The notes under the pieces: generated by a model
What the model saw: the letters and a program-made list of their open reading frames with translations, nothing else
Database searches by the model: none
What the model was told of the DNA's origin: nothing
NCBI RefSeq assembly: GCF_000313755.1
Contig: NZ_AMZB01000111.1
Location: 41,452-105,451, forward strand
Reading direction: 5' to 3'
Length of the DNA: 64,000 bases
Origin: Pseudomonas nitroreducens TX1
Lineage (GTDB): Bacteria; Pseudomonadota; Gammaproteobacteria; Pseudomonadales; Pseudomonadaceae
In this document: positions 48,492 to 57,942 of the stretch, one piece after another
Numbering within the stretch: the first letter of the stretch is position 1
Layout of the letters: every line of letters begins with the position of its first letter
Position numbers and translations under genes: made by a program

Positions 48492-49064
48492 ATGGATAAG
48501 ATCTTCGAAGACAAACTAAACACTTTCGAAAGCATATTGGACTCGATTCGGGGAACTCGGTATTTCCCATTCGAGTGCGGGAGCGGCTGGTATCCGGCAG
48601 TTTATGCAGCTCTTTCATTCGCATTCAGAAGAAACGAAGCGAAGGAGCTTGGGCTGAGAGTCCTTCAGGTGAAAGAGAAGTTCGCAGGCCTGCGAATCTA
48701 CCATCGAGGAGGTGATGAGCTGATCGAAGCGTGCTTCAGTGTTGCCGTCGTGCTCTCTGACAGCATGTGCGATGCGTGTTCGCGTCTGGGGTTTTCCGAC
48801 ATCCATGGAGGCTGGGCGGCTGTGCGTTGCGAAGAGCATCGCGGGCTGTCTGCTAGAGACCTTTCTAATGCCTACGTCGTCGACAAGCAGTTCGTGGATG
48901 AGCTAGCCGAGGCCGTCGAGTTGTTGGTTACAGAGTTTGGAAGTGATGCGGCCCAGTGGTTGCTCAAAGCACACCCCGACCTGGGCGGCGAACAGCCGCT
49001 CGCAGTCCTCATCGAAGATCAGTCTTGCGCCCGAGTTCTCAGTATTCTCGATCTGGAACGATGA
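48492..49064 (+). CDS. Cargo operon protein 3: paralogue of protein 2
   Basis: 190 residues from MDKIFEDKLNTFES (GGAGG 8 bases upstream of the ATG at 48492). Same layout as protein 2: ECGSGWYPAVYAAL, VKEKFAGLRIYHRGGDE, CDACSRLG...CEEH, then a diverged DUF2384-like tail (AAQWLLKAHPDLGGEQPLAVL). Starts 43 bases after the protein 2 stop; the three genes are co-oriented and evenly spaced. The end abuts an IS fragment. Confidence 0.78.
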   Translation: MDKIFEDKLNTFESILDSIRGTRYFPFECGSGWYPAVYAALSFAFRRNEAKELGLRVLQVKEKFAGLRIYHRGGDELIEACFSVAVVLSDSMCDACSRLGFSDIHGGWAAVRCEEHRGLSARDLSNAYVVDKQFVDELAEAVELLVTEFGSDAAQWLLKAHPDLGGEQPLAVLIEDQSCARVLSILDLER

Positions 49065-49332
49065 TGAAGCCGAGTGACTCGATCAATTCGGTCACCCTCG
49101 AGGCAGGCACCACGGCTTCACCGGCACTGATCACCGAGAGGCTGCCGTCTTGGTAAAGCTTGCGCCAGTGGAACAGTTAGTTGGGGTTTATACCGTTACG
49201 CCGGGCCACCACCGAGACGCTTTGCCCGGGCTCAAGACTCTCGCGCATCATGGCTAGCTTCTCCTCGACGCTCCAGCGGAGATGCCGCTCCTGGCCAAGC
49301 ACTTCGATGGTTTTGTCTTTGCTGGCAGTCAT
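49065..49332 (-). pseudogene. IS3-family transposase OrfA fragment
   Basis: Minus-strand reading from ATG 49332 gives an InsC-like helix-turn-helix protein: RHLRWSVEEKLAMMRESLEPG, SVVARRNGINPN, then an in-frame TAA where the family has Gln (CAA), then LFHWRKLYQDGSLSVISAGEAVVP. The frame is cut at about 49065 against the cargo operon. A dead remnant. Confidence 0.8.
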
Positions 49333-49348
49333 AAATACAGTCGTTTGC

Positions 49349-49480
49349 CTAGGCGACGCTGAATTTCTGCATGCCTATCGAGTAGCCGATCACACCATTG
49401 AAGGCCCGGTTGTCGACCTTGCCGGCGCGGGCGGCGCCCTGCTCATTGCTGGAGAGCAGACGCAGGTCCGCGTTCAAGCG
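49349..49480 (-). pseudogene. OprD-family porin fragment
   Basis: About 40 residues (GRLNADLRLLSSNEQGAARA, GKVDNRAFNGVIGYSIGMQ) resemble strands of OprD-type outer-membrane porins. The rest of the gene is missing on both sides. Confidence 0.55.
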
Positions 49481-49510
49481 CCCCGCACTGAGCAATGCGT
49501 TGATCGGAAA

Positions 49511-49542
49511 CACGAAGGCCCGCTGAGAGGCGGGCCTTCGTG
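49511..49542. terminator. Strong isolated hairpin
   Basis: CACGAAGGCCCGC-TGAGAG-GCGGGCCTTCGTG, a perfect 13-bp stem, terminator-like and probably the relic terminator of a lost gene or tRNA. Confidence 0.6.
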
Positions 49543-49553
49543 CTTGTATTTGA

Positions 49554-49577
49554 TGGTACGGCACCAGGAGTCGAACC
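49554..49577 (-). other. tRNA 3'-end-like scar
   Basis: Minus strand GGTTCGACTCC then TGGTGCCGTACCA looks like the T-arm and CCA end of a tRNA, but only two or three T-stem pairs form and no tRNA body precedes it. Possibly an attachment-site remnant. From here to 50065 I see no supported gene; the last part is the OLD gene promoter region. Confidence 0.35.
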
Positions 49578-50065
49578 AGCCCTGTCAAAGCCCAAGAAAC
49601 AGGGGGTTTTCTTCGTTTCACCTTAAAAAAGGATACTCAAAAAGGTACTCGGCTGAGGTTCTGGCGACCTGCAATGCCGTTGTTGCTATGCGGTACCGAT
49701 ATAAATCATATGACGCCGTAGCTTGCCATTTGAGTCACGCGTCGGCCCTGCTCATCGCCTGAACTACGAGACTTGACCATAGAGCGGCCCGATTTTTCTA
49801 ATTTTACGTCATTTTTCGACCGATTTTGACTGCGGCATCGGCTGATTTCCTACCTGTGACGGGACCTCTTTCCCAGCTGGGATACGTATGTCTCATGAGG
49901 TCGCCTCCGCCTCGTTCGAGGCTTTTGCTCTTGCCGACCAATATGTGTGAGCTTGCAAGCATCCGCGATTGCCTCGTACGCGCCGGACGGCCATATGCCA
50001 TCATGGCGGTCGTTTCTTGCGGCAGCCCCGTGCTCGAACACGGTATCTAGGGAAGGAGAGTTTTT

Positions 50066-51484
50066 ATGCAGCTGAGCCGAATCACAATTAAGAACTTCAG
50101 GAACTTCAAGCACCTTGACGTGTGCTTGGGGCAGCATGCTGTTGTGCTCGGCGAGAACAAGGTAGGCAAAACGAACCTGCTGTTTGCTCTGCGGATGATC
50201 CTGGATCCGACTTTACCTGACTCTGCAAGAAGGCTGCGTCTTGATGATTTCTGGGATGGCCTGCCCAGGCCTCTGAAGGCTGATGATGCAATCGAAATCT
50301 CGGTGGAGTTCAGCGACTTCGAAGACAGCGAAGAGCTGCTGGCAGTGCTCGCCGACCACCTGATTCAGCCCGTGCCCATGGTGGCGAAGGTCACGTACCG
50401 TTTCCAACCAATCGCAGGCCTCGATCGAGCGCCACGCAGCGAAGCGGATTATGAGTTTGTGATCTTCGGTGGCGATCGCCCAGAAAACTCGGTCGGCTAC
50501 GAGATGCGGCGCTGGATGCCAATGGACCTGTTCCCCGCGCTTCGCGATGCGGAATCCGACCTTGCTCGGTGGACCCGCTCCCCACTTCGGCCGTTGCTGG
50601 ATCGAGCCGCTCAGACCATTGATGAGGAAGAACTGAAAGAGATCGCCGAGGAGGTACATGCAACGACATCAAGGATCGCTGGTTTGCCCCAGCTTGATGA
50701 TGTGGTGAAGCAGGTCAATGGCCAGCTCACGGCAATGATCGGCGAGAATCATGCAATCGAGACAGCCCTGGGCTTTGCGCCGACGGAGCCTGAACGGTTG
50801 CTCCGTGCGCTGCAGATGATGATCGATGGCGGCAAAAGGGGGGTCGCAGAGGCAAGCCTGGGCTCCGCGAACGTGCTGTACCTTGCGTTGAAGCACTTGG
50901 AGCATCAGTACCTGGTGGAAGAAGGGGAGCGTCAGCACACGTTCCTGGCGATCGAAGAGCCCGAGGCCCACCTGCACCCTCACCTTCAGCGCCTGATCTA
51001 CCGGAACTACCTCAAAGCGCGCGATGAGGGGCAGCAAGGACGAGAACTGCGCAGCATCCTACTGACAACGCACTCGCCAAACGTCGCGAGCGTTGCCCCG
51101 CTTGCCAACGTCGTAGTGCTAACAAATGTTCCAAGAGAAAGGCATACGGTTGCTCGATCCCTCAAGGGAATCGCGCTTGGAGCAGCTGACCGAGAGGATC
51201 TGGAGCGCTACATCGACGTCACGCGCGGTGAGCTGTTCTTCTCGAAGGGTGTCATCTTGGTGGAGGGGGATGCAGAGAAATTCCTCCTGCCTACGCTGGC
51301 CAAGCTGTACGACGAGGCCTTCGATTTCGATGCCTTGGGCATAACCGTCTGCTCGATTGCCGGAACCAATTTCGCTCCCTACGTGAAGCTGCTGGGGCCC
51401 CAAGGGCTCGACATCCCATTCGTCGTGCTGACCGACTACGACCCAAAGGGCTCAGAGGTTACCCTAGAACATGAGGCCGCTTGA
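50066..51484 (+). CDS. OLD-family ATP-dependent nuclease, C-terminally truncated
   Basis: 472 residues, AAGGAG ahead of the ATG. N-terminal ABC-type ATPase: Walker A GENKVGKTN (30-38), Walker B FLAIEEPEAHLHPHLQR and ILLTTHSPNVAS switch. C-terminal TOPRIM: ILVEGDAEKFLLP and VLTDYDPKGS. The frame stops about 10 residues after the TOPRIM Asp-x-Asp, whereas relatives (GajA, P2 Old) run on for 100 or more. No UvrD-like gajB is adjacent. Probably a defence-system relic. Confidence 0.82.
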   Translation: MQLSRITIKNFRNFKHLDVCLGQHAVVLGENKVGKTNLLFALRMILDPTLPDSARRLRLDDFWDGLPRPLKADDAIEISVEFSDFEDSEELLAVLADHLIQPVPMVAKVTYRFQPIAGLDRAPRSEADYEFVIFGGDRPENSVGYEMRRWMPMDLFPALRDAESDLARWTRSPLRPLLDRAAQTIDEEELKEIAEEVHATTSRIAGLPQLDDVVKQVNGQLTAMIGENHAIETALGFAPTEPERLLRALQMMIDGGKRGVAEASLGSANVLYLALKHLEHQYLVEEGERQHTFLAIEEPEAHLHPHLQRLIYRNYLKARDEGQQGRELRSILLTTHSPNVASVAPLANVVVLTNVPRERHTVARSLKGIALGAADREDLERYIDVTRGELFFSKGVILVEGDAEKFLLPTLAKLYDEAFDFDALGITVCSIAGTNFAPYVKLLGPQGLDIPFVVLTDYDPKGSEVTLEHEAA

Positions 51485-51487
51485 CCC

Positions 51488-52066
51488 ATGCCCAACGTCA
51501 CCCGTTTGCCCAAGCCGGCGAACGACCGTCTCCTGCAACTGCACATCGAACTGACGTGGATAAAACCCGCCATCTGGCGCCGGGTCGCCGTGCCCGAGCG
51601 CATCACCCTGAGCAAACTGCACCAGGTTATTCAGGCGGTGATGGGCTGGAGTGACACCCATCTTCATGAGTTTGAAATCGCTGGCGAAAGCTACGGTATT
51701 CCCGATCCCGACTGGGGCCCTCCGGTCGTTTCGGAACAGCGCAAGACGCTGACAAAGGTGCTGTATGGGTCGAAGGCGTTTCGTTACGTCTATGACTTTG
51801 GCGACAACTGGGAGCACCGGATCAAGATCGAGCGGCTGTTGCCGGCCATTGCGTGCCCGCATGTGCTGTATTGCATCGACGGCGCCAATGCCAGCCCGCC
51901 GGAGGATGTCGGCGGTGCACCGGGTTACGCGGATTTTCTGGACGCGCTTGCCGACCCCGAACATCCCGAATACTTGGACATGCTCGACTGGTACGGCGAT
52001 ACCTTCGATCCCACGGCATTTGACCGCGACGACATCAATCAGCGTCTGAAGCGGATTAAAGTCTGA
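51488..52066 (+). CDS. Plasmid pRiA4b ORF-3-family protein
   Basis: 192 residues with the family hallmarks: LHIELTWIKPAIWRRVAVPE, LHQVIQAVMGWSDTHLHEFEI, FRYVYDFGDNWEHRI and a C-terminal FDPTAFDRDDINQRL. Common passenger gene of mobile elements (IS1096 TnpR-like family). Complete, but starts 4 bases after the OLD stop where foreign DNA has joined. Confidence 0.88.
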   Translation: MPNVTRLPKPANDRLLQLHIELTWIKPAIWRRVAVPERITLSKLHQVIQAVMGWSDTHLHEFEIAGESYGIPDPDWGPPVVSEQRKTLTKVLYGSKAFRYVYDFGDNWEHRIKIERLLPAIACPHVLYCIDGANASPPEDVGGAPGYADFLDALADPEHPEYLDMLDWYGDTFDPTAFDRDDINQRLKRIKV

Positions 52067-52096
52067 GGGTCAAGACGGTAGAGAGCGGACGCTTAC

Positions 52097-52800
52097 CTCC
52101 CGTTTGAGCTGACCGAAGAAGCCTTCACAAGCAGCGTTATCGCCGCAATGCCCGACGGCACTCATGCTGCAAACCAACGTGTTGCGGTTGAGAAAGCGCT
52201 GGTAGTCGGCGCTGGTGAATTGGCTGCCGCGATCCGAATGCAGGATCACTGACCAGTCACCCTGGCGCTGCCAGATCGCCATCTCCACCGCTCGAATCAC
52301 CATCTGCCGATCCTGGCGGTGGTGCATCGACCAACCGATCACCAGCTTGCTGTACAAGTCGAGCACCACGCATAGAAAGAGTTTGCCTTCCTGGGTGGCG
52401 ATTTCCGTGATGTCCGTGACCCACTTGCGCTCTGGTTCCTGCGCGGTGAAGTCGCGCTCCAGCAGGTTTTTCACGCCTGCTGGACGGCTGCTGGCCACTC
52501 TCCCAAAGCCACGCCGCTTCCGGCGTGGCCAGCCTTGAATTTGCTCAGCCGCCATCAGGCGAGCAACGCGATTCAGGCTGACGGTTTCGCCCTCGTCGCG
52601 CAGATCCTCGTGCATGCGTGGTGCTCCGATGACACCACGGCTGTCTTCGTGAATCTCACGAATGCGCCTCACCAGGCGCGCATTCTCTTGAGCACGTGAG
52701 CTTGGCTCGCGATCCTGCCAGGCATAGTAGCCGCTGGCGGAAACCTTCAGGCAACGGCACATCAGGCGTACCGGGCAGCGTAGGTTCGTCGGTGACGTAG
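52097..52800 (-). pseudogene. IS3-family transposase OrfB fragment (DDE)
   Basis: Minus strand: [28 protein letters not shown] (first Asp), [27 protein letters not shown] (second Asp), [14 protein letters not shown] (Glu). The N-terminal residues and all residues after the Glu helix are missing, and no orfA or terminal repeats are attached, so it is immobile. Confidence 0.85.
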
Positions 52801-52836
52801 CGCACAGCGATAGCCAGGAACAGTGTGGTCGCGATG

Positions 52837-53367
52837 TCAGAAAGAGGACGCATGCTTCTGCACCTCCTGTACACATTGGTTCTGGGTGAACACGCGCACA
52901 CCCATAGGACAGTGCTCTCGGAGTAGAGGTATGTTCTGCTTCTGGTAGTCGGGGATCACGATCCATCGAGGTAGGTGGGACGGAATCTGTTCAATGTGTT
53001 TGGCGAGTTCGTGGGCCGATACCCACACTTTTGCGTCGATATCCTGAGTGCTTTGGCCCATACGGATACGAAGATCTGTTCGATCGACGTTAGGCCAAAG
53101 TTCTACTTCGTAACCTCTCTCGGTCAGGGCGTGTGCCAAGGACAGTTCCAGCAATCCCGGCTGCAGCGTGAACTTCCATAAGGCTGGATTAAGCATGAGC
53201 CTTTCTTGGGCATCCTGGCCCTCAAGGTGGCTGTTATTCACGCGGTTCACGAGCTTCGTGCCGTCTCTGAGAAAGAGGCTTTTCTTGTCCCGGCACCAGG
53301 CAGAGTCGCAGCTCACCTCATGCCTTTGGGTGTTCAGGGGCCAGTGGCATTCCGGGCAGTGGCTCAA
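52837..53367 (-). pseudogene. Restriction-endonuclease-like protein, probably a C-terminal part
   Basis: 176 residues from a TTG at 53367. An N-terminal zinc ribbon (CPECHWPLNTQRHEVSCDS with a later Cys) precedes a PD-(D/E)xK-like core: VELWPNVDRTDLRIRM, DIDAKVW. This resembles the REase partner of pPIWI-RE systems. Its 5' end collides head-to-head with the recC fragment, so upstream coding sequence is likely lost. No pPIWI or DinG-like gene is seen nearby. Confidence 0.5.
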
Positions 53368-55668
53368 GCTGGCGCTGGCCGAGCGGGATGGCTGCGGTAT
53401 TTCTGCAGCCCTCGATGTGAACCTGCCGGCGCGTTTCCTCTGGCAGGCCTACCGCAGTGTGCTCGGCCGCGATGCCATTCCCCAGCAGTCGCCACTGGAC
53501 AAGGCCCCGCTGACCTGGCGCCTGATGCGCCTGTTGCCCGGCCTGCTGGCCGATGACGTCTTCGCCCCGCTGCGGCGCTTCCTCGCTGATGATGGCGACC
53601 TGCGCAAACGACACCAACTGGCCGAGCGCCTGGCCGACCTGTTCGATCAGTACCAGGTCTACCGCGCCGACTGGCTGGCCGATTGGGCTGAAGGTCGCGA
53701 CATTCTGCGTACCTCGCGTGGCGGCGAGCGCGAGCTGGACGACGCCTCGCGCTGGCAGCCGGCCTTGTGGCGCGCGCTGCTGGCCGATGTGGGCGAGGAG
53801 CATCTGGCGGAAAGCCGCGCCGGTGTACACCTGCGCTTCGTCGCTCGCCTGCGGGAGCTGGATGCGCCGCCGCCCGGCCTGCCCCGCCGCGTCACGGTGT
53901 TCGGCATTTCCTCGCTACCCGCCCAGGTGCTGGAGGCGCTGACTGCCATCGCCCGTTTCAGCCAGGTGATGCTCTACGTGCACAACCCCTGCCAGCACCA
54001 CTGGGGCGACATAGTCGAAGACAAGGACCTGCTGCGCCACGAGTACCGCCGCCAGCAGCGCAAGGGCGGCGGCGCCGGCCAGATCGGCCTGTTCGATCAG
54101 GCAACGCTGCACCAGCACGCCCAGCCGCTGCTGGCCGCCTGGGGCAAGCAGGGCCGCGACTACATCAACCTGCTGGACCAGTACGACGAGCCCCAGCGCT
54201 ACCGCGAGCAGTTCGAGCGCATCGATCTGTTCAGCCCGGCACGGGAGGACAGCCTGCTCGGTCAACTGCAGAACGACATCCTCGATCTGCGCCCCCTGGC
54301 GGAAACCCGCAAGGCATGGCCGCCCGTGGACCCGGCTCACGACAGTTCCCTGCGCTTCCACGTGGCCCACAGTGCCCAGCGTGAGGTGGAGGTGCTGCAC
54401 GATCAGTTGCTCGCCTCCTTCAGCGAAGACCCGACCCTGCTCCCGCGCGACGTGATCGTCATGGTGCCGGACGTGAATACCTATGCGCCGCACATCCAGG
54501 CGGTGTTTGGCCAGTTCGCCAGCGACGATCCGCGGCACATCCCCTTCACCCTCGCGGACCAAGGGCTGCGCGGAAAGGAGCCGCTGGTGATCGCCCTGGA
54601 GCATCTCATGCAGCTGCCGGACAGCCGCTTCAGCGTCAGCGAGGTACTTGATCTGCTGGACGTCGCAGCCTTGCGCATGCGCTTCGGCATTGCCGAAGAC
54701 CAGTTGCCCACCCTGCGTCGCTGGCTGGAAGGCGCGGGCATCCGCTGGGGCCTGGATGCCCACCAGCGTGAGTCCCTGGGCCTGGGCGAAGGGCTCGAGC
54801 AGAACACCTGGCGCTTTGGCCTGCGCCGCATGCTGCTGGGTTATACCGTCGGCGACGCGGGCGCCTATGCCGGTATCGAGCCCTACGACGAAATCGGCGG
54901 CCTCGACGCTGCCCTGATCGGTCCGCTAACCCGTCTGCTGGAAGCCCTCGACCGTCAACTGGAACAGCTTCGCGAGCCCGCTTCGCCGGTGCTCTGGGGG
55001 GAACGCCTGCGCGGCCTGCTGGACAGGTTCTTCCTGCCCCGGGGCGATCGCGAGGAGGTGTTGCACACCCGGTTGCTGGATGCCCTCGACGGCTGGCTGG
55101 CGCTCTGCGAAGCCGGCGGCCTGGAAGAAGCGCTGCCGCTGCCGGTGGTGCGCGAGGCCTGGCTCGGCGACCTTGACCAGGGCCGCCTGAGTCAGCGCTT
55201 CCTCGCCGGCGCGGTGAACTTCTGCACCCTGATGCCGATGCGCGCCATCCCGTTCGCCCTCAACGCCCTGGAACACTACCAGTTGCAGGAGCGCCTGTTG
55301 AAGTCCGCCGTGCTCGCCCGGGACGGTGATGCACAGGTCGCCCTGACCGAGGCCGCCGACCGGCTGCAGCGCAGCGGCGTCCTGCCCCTGGCCGGTTTTG
55401 GCGATCAGTATCGTCGCGGCCTGCTGGAGCCGCTTCCGGCACAGTTGCTCCGCCATGAACGCCTCTGCGTGCTTTGGCCGGAGCTGCTGGAGTCGCCCCA
55501 GCAGTTGAGTTTCAAGTTGGGCGAGGTGCAGTTGGATGGCTGGCTCGGCGGCCTGCGCAAGAAAGCCGATGGTGGCCTGGCGCGCCTTGAGCTGTCGCCC
55601 GGCGCGCTGGCCAAGGAAAAGACCTGGAAGTGGCATCGCCTGCTGCGTCCTTATGTGCTGCATGTCGT
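53355..55668 (+). pseudogene. recC: RecC (exonuclease V gamma) fragment lacking both ends
   Basis: About 770 residues clearly RecC: GQWLKLALAERDGCGISAAL, ARFLWQAYRSVLGRD, TVFGISSLPAQVLEAL, YVHNPCQHHWGDI, VIVMVPDVNTYAPHIQAVFG, LPDSRFSVSEVLDLLDVAA. The first ~45 residues are replaced by antisense sequence of the neighbour, and homology stops at LLRPYVLHVVA, losing the last ~350 residues. Confidence 0.88.
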
Positions 55669-56177
55669 CGCCGCTGAACGAGCGCATCGCACAGGCACTG
55701 CAGCGCCAGGGGCTGCTGGAACAGGACCACGGTTGGTACGAGGGGCGCCCGGTGATGGTGACGCGCAACGACTACGGTCTGGGGCTGATGAACGGCGACA
55801 TCGGTATCGCACTGCGTCTGCCGGAACCGCCGGAGTTCCCCGGTGCGCCGCTGAGGCAGGTGCTAAGGGTGGTGTTCCCGCGCAACGATGGCAGCGGCGC
55901 GCTGCGGCATATCCTGCCGAGTCGATTGGGAGCGGTGGAAACCGTGTTCGCCATGACGGTGCATAAGTCCCAGGGCTCGGAATTCGCCCATGGTGCGCTG
56001 ATCCTGCCGGACACCCTGAATCCGGTCCTGACCAAGGAACTGGTTTACACCGGCATCACCCGCGCGCGGCACTGGTTCAGCCTGATCGAGAGCTGCGCCG
56101 GCATCTTCGAGCAGGCCGTACAGCGCCGCGTCGAGCGACGCAGCGGATTGAGGGAATCACTGCTGGGTGATGGCTAG
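55669..56177 (+). pseudogene. recD: RecD (exonuclease V alpha) C-terminal fragment
   Basis: About 168 residues in a shifted frame joined to recC: LNERIAQALQRQGLL, GWYEGRPVMVTRNDYG, FAMTVHKSQGSEFAH (helicase motif V/VI region), VYTGITRARHW. Stops at TAG 56175-56177. The normal pseudomonad order recC-recB-recD implies one deletion of the recC end, all recB and most of recD. Confidence 0.88.
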
Positions 56178-56196
56178 CTCATCGAGCCGCAACGGT

Positions 56197-56227
56197 GACG
56201 GGTGCGACAGGGTTTGTCGTACCCGTC
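56197..56227 (+). terminator. Hairpin after the recD remnant
   Basis: GACGGGTGCGACA/TGTCGTACCCGTC, one mismatch, 20 bases after the recD stop. Probably the original recD terminator. Confidence 0.5.
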
Positions 56228-56266
56228 CGGCAGGCTGGCTGTACCTGGTTCTCATGAGTGCTTTCC

Positions 56267-56479
56267 ATGCCGATGCCTTCTCAGCCCAGTGTTTACAGCT
56301 GTACAGGTTGTTCCTGGAAGAAAACCGTCATTCCGCTCAGCGATGTCCTAGACCTCGGACGAGACTGGTTCGACAAATGCCCTCAATGTGGATGTGAGGT
56401 ACTGGGGTGGCGGCCGGCTTCTCAGGCGGAAATTCTCAAAGCCAAACTCAGGCGGATGTTCAGGCCAACTCGGTACTGA
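56267..56479 (+). CDS. Small zinc-ribbon protein
   Basis: 70 residues from ATG 56267. Two CxxC pairs (YSCTGCSWKK, DKCPQCGCEV) around a LGRDWF segment, then a helical RPASQAEILKAKLRR tail. Short family of uncharacterised proteins common in pseudomonads. Similar in layout to the protein at 60540-60785. Confidence 0.65.
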   Translation: MPMPSQPSVYSCTGCSWKKTVIPLSDVLDLGRDWFDKCPQCGCEVLGWRPASQAEILKAKLRRMFRPTRY

Positions 56480-56907
56480 TGTCGAGAGCATTCCTATTCT
56501 TCGTGCATTCAAAGAGTTTTCATGCAACACGCAGCAGCCGTGGCTGATTATCTACACCGCTTTATTCATGCATGCGGATGGCGGATGCACGCTATCAGTG
56601 GACCTTCGATAAGACGCTGGCCACCGAGTTAGTGACATCTCGGCAAATCAATCCGGCGTAAGCTCCACCATTGGAATCGCTTCCGGAAAAACTCGACCCG
56701 ATCCGCGCCGGGGACCTTTAGAAGTGATTGTGTCATGAGGCGATGGTCTTGCCTCCCGAACGTGGGGGAGGGTGAGGAGCGCTTCGGGTCGTGCGCAACG
56801 AGGGGTAAGGCTGTCGCCAGATCACCATGATCGCCAGTTTCGGAGCAGGCTGGAGATCGGTCGCAATCAACCGAAACGGCCAGTCGCTGCTCCGAAACTC
56901 GCAGTAT
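56480..56907. other. Interval without a supportable gene
   Basis: 428 bases of mixed debris. One short frame (RYQWTFDKTLATELVTSRQI, ending near 56660) looks protein-like but has no start or recognisable family. No repeats or RNA genes seen. Confidence 0.4.
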
Positions 56908-57030
56908 TCAGGTGGTCGGCTCCGTACGTTCCCGTTTCTCGCGCTTCAGCTCGCGGAACTCGCAGTAGTGTTCGAAGGCAGCCTTGAGTACGACAGCCAA
57001 CCCTACGGTGGCAAGAATGTTCTTGAGCAT
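56908..57030 (-). CDS. Very small membrane-anchored protein
   Basis: 40 residues (MLKNILATVGLAVVLKAAFE followed by a charged Arg/Glu/Lys tail). GGAG 10 bases before the ATG; starts 13 bases after the GYF-domain gene stop. One hydrophobic helix. Unknown role, likely partnered with that gene. Confidence 0.5.
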   Translation of the reverse strand: MLKNILATVGLAVVLKAAFEHYCEFRELKREKRERTEPTT

Positions 57031-57043
57031 GCGGTGGACTCCG

Positions 57044-57574
57044 TCAGGCCAGAAGAACCAGCGCGAAACACACCAGCCAGACAACGAAGTAGGCCAGGTT
57101 TTGCTGCAGATTCTTGGCGCGTTGATACAGGTACACCGGTACCAGCCAGACCCAGCCTCTGAAGCGGCTGGTATTGTGCCCGGCCTTTTGCAGACGCTTC
57201 TCGTCGAAGAAGGACAGCAGCAGGTTGAGCGCCAGCGTGATGTACCAGTAACTGGCGTTTTCCATCGCTCGCGCCGCCGCCGCTTCGCTGCCATTGAGCG
57301 CGCCTGCGGCGAACCATTCCATCAGGTAGCCGATGATGGGCGCGAAGGCGAGCACCCAGACCAGGGTGTTGTTCACCTGGCCGCCAACCAGTGGTGGCGG
57401 TGTCTGCAGCAGATGTTGCCGCAGCGGGGTGTCCTCCAGCTTCGCCCACTCGCGGAAACCGTTCATCCACACGGAGCTGCCGTAGCCGAGACGACCAGTA
57501 CGGATCAGCTCGACCATCTCCTGTTCGCTGGCGCCACCCTTGCGTTCGCCCTTTTCCTCGTAGAACCACTGGTT
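57044..57574 (-). pseudogene. GYF_2 (DUF4339) membrane protein, N-terminus deleted
   Basis: Coding matches from NQWFYEEKGERKGG (57574) through EQEMVELIRTGRLGYGSSVW, the GYF_2 domain, then four hydrophobic segments (NTLVWVLAFAPIIGYLMEWF, YFVVWLVCFALVLLA). No start codon exists before the first internal ATG at 57517 because the 5' end is cut and joined to the HEPN gene. Confidence 0.7.
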
Positions 57575-57576
57575 CG

Positions 57577-57942
57577 TACTACTTTGACCTCGACGGTCGC
57601 TTCATCTTCCTGTGGATCGCCTTCAACGCCGCCTATGCCAGCGAGATCGACGATCGGCAGCGTCTCTCGGAGCAGGAGACCTTCAAGGCCTTTCTGGAAA
57701 AACTCTGCTTGCTGGACGAGAAGAAGCGCATCGATGCGCTGATCTGGCAGGAATTTTCCAGCAGCATCCGCGCGCTGCTGGATAACCAGTACGTGTTCCA
57801 GAGCTTCTGGGATCACCAGAGCGGCAAGATTGACGAAAGCACCTGGAAAACCCGTTTCGCCAGCGGCAAGCGAGCCGCTCATCTAGCCCTGGCCAGCAGT
57901 AACACCCCGGCGCTGCTCGGTGTACTGTTCAACCGCTTGTAT
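57577..57942 (+). pseudogene. HEPN-like protein fragment, both ends missing
   Basis: About 122 residues: YYFDLDGRFIFLWIAFNAAY, FLEKLCLLDEKKRID, LLDNQYVFQSFWDHQSGKID, LLGVLFNRLY. In relatives the catalytic R-x4-6-H follows right after this point (RLYVLRNQLVHG); here the sequence switches at ~57943 to an opposite-strand start (MQKETIFQKLQRSIDNLQ from ATG 57998). The toxin-type active site is therefore lost. Confidence 0.65.

Noticed and set aside
49554..49577. Functional tRNA gene on the minus strand
   Set aside because: Only a 3'-end-like stretch; T-stem does not pair fully and no D-arm or anticodon arm precedes it.
49826..50050. 74-codon plus-strand frame before the OLD gene
   Set aside because: No ribosome binding site, no family resemblance, and it occupies the likely promoter region.
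50066..51484. Gabija defence system
   Set aside because: The OLD nuclease is truncated and no UvrD-like gajB gene is adjacent.
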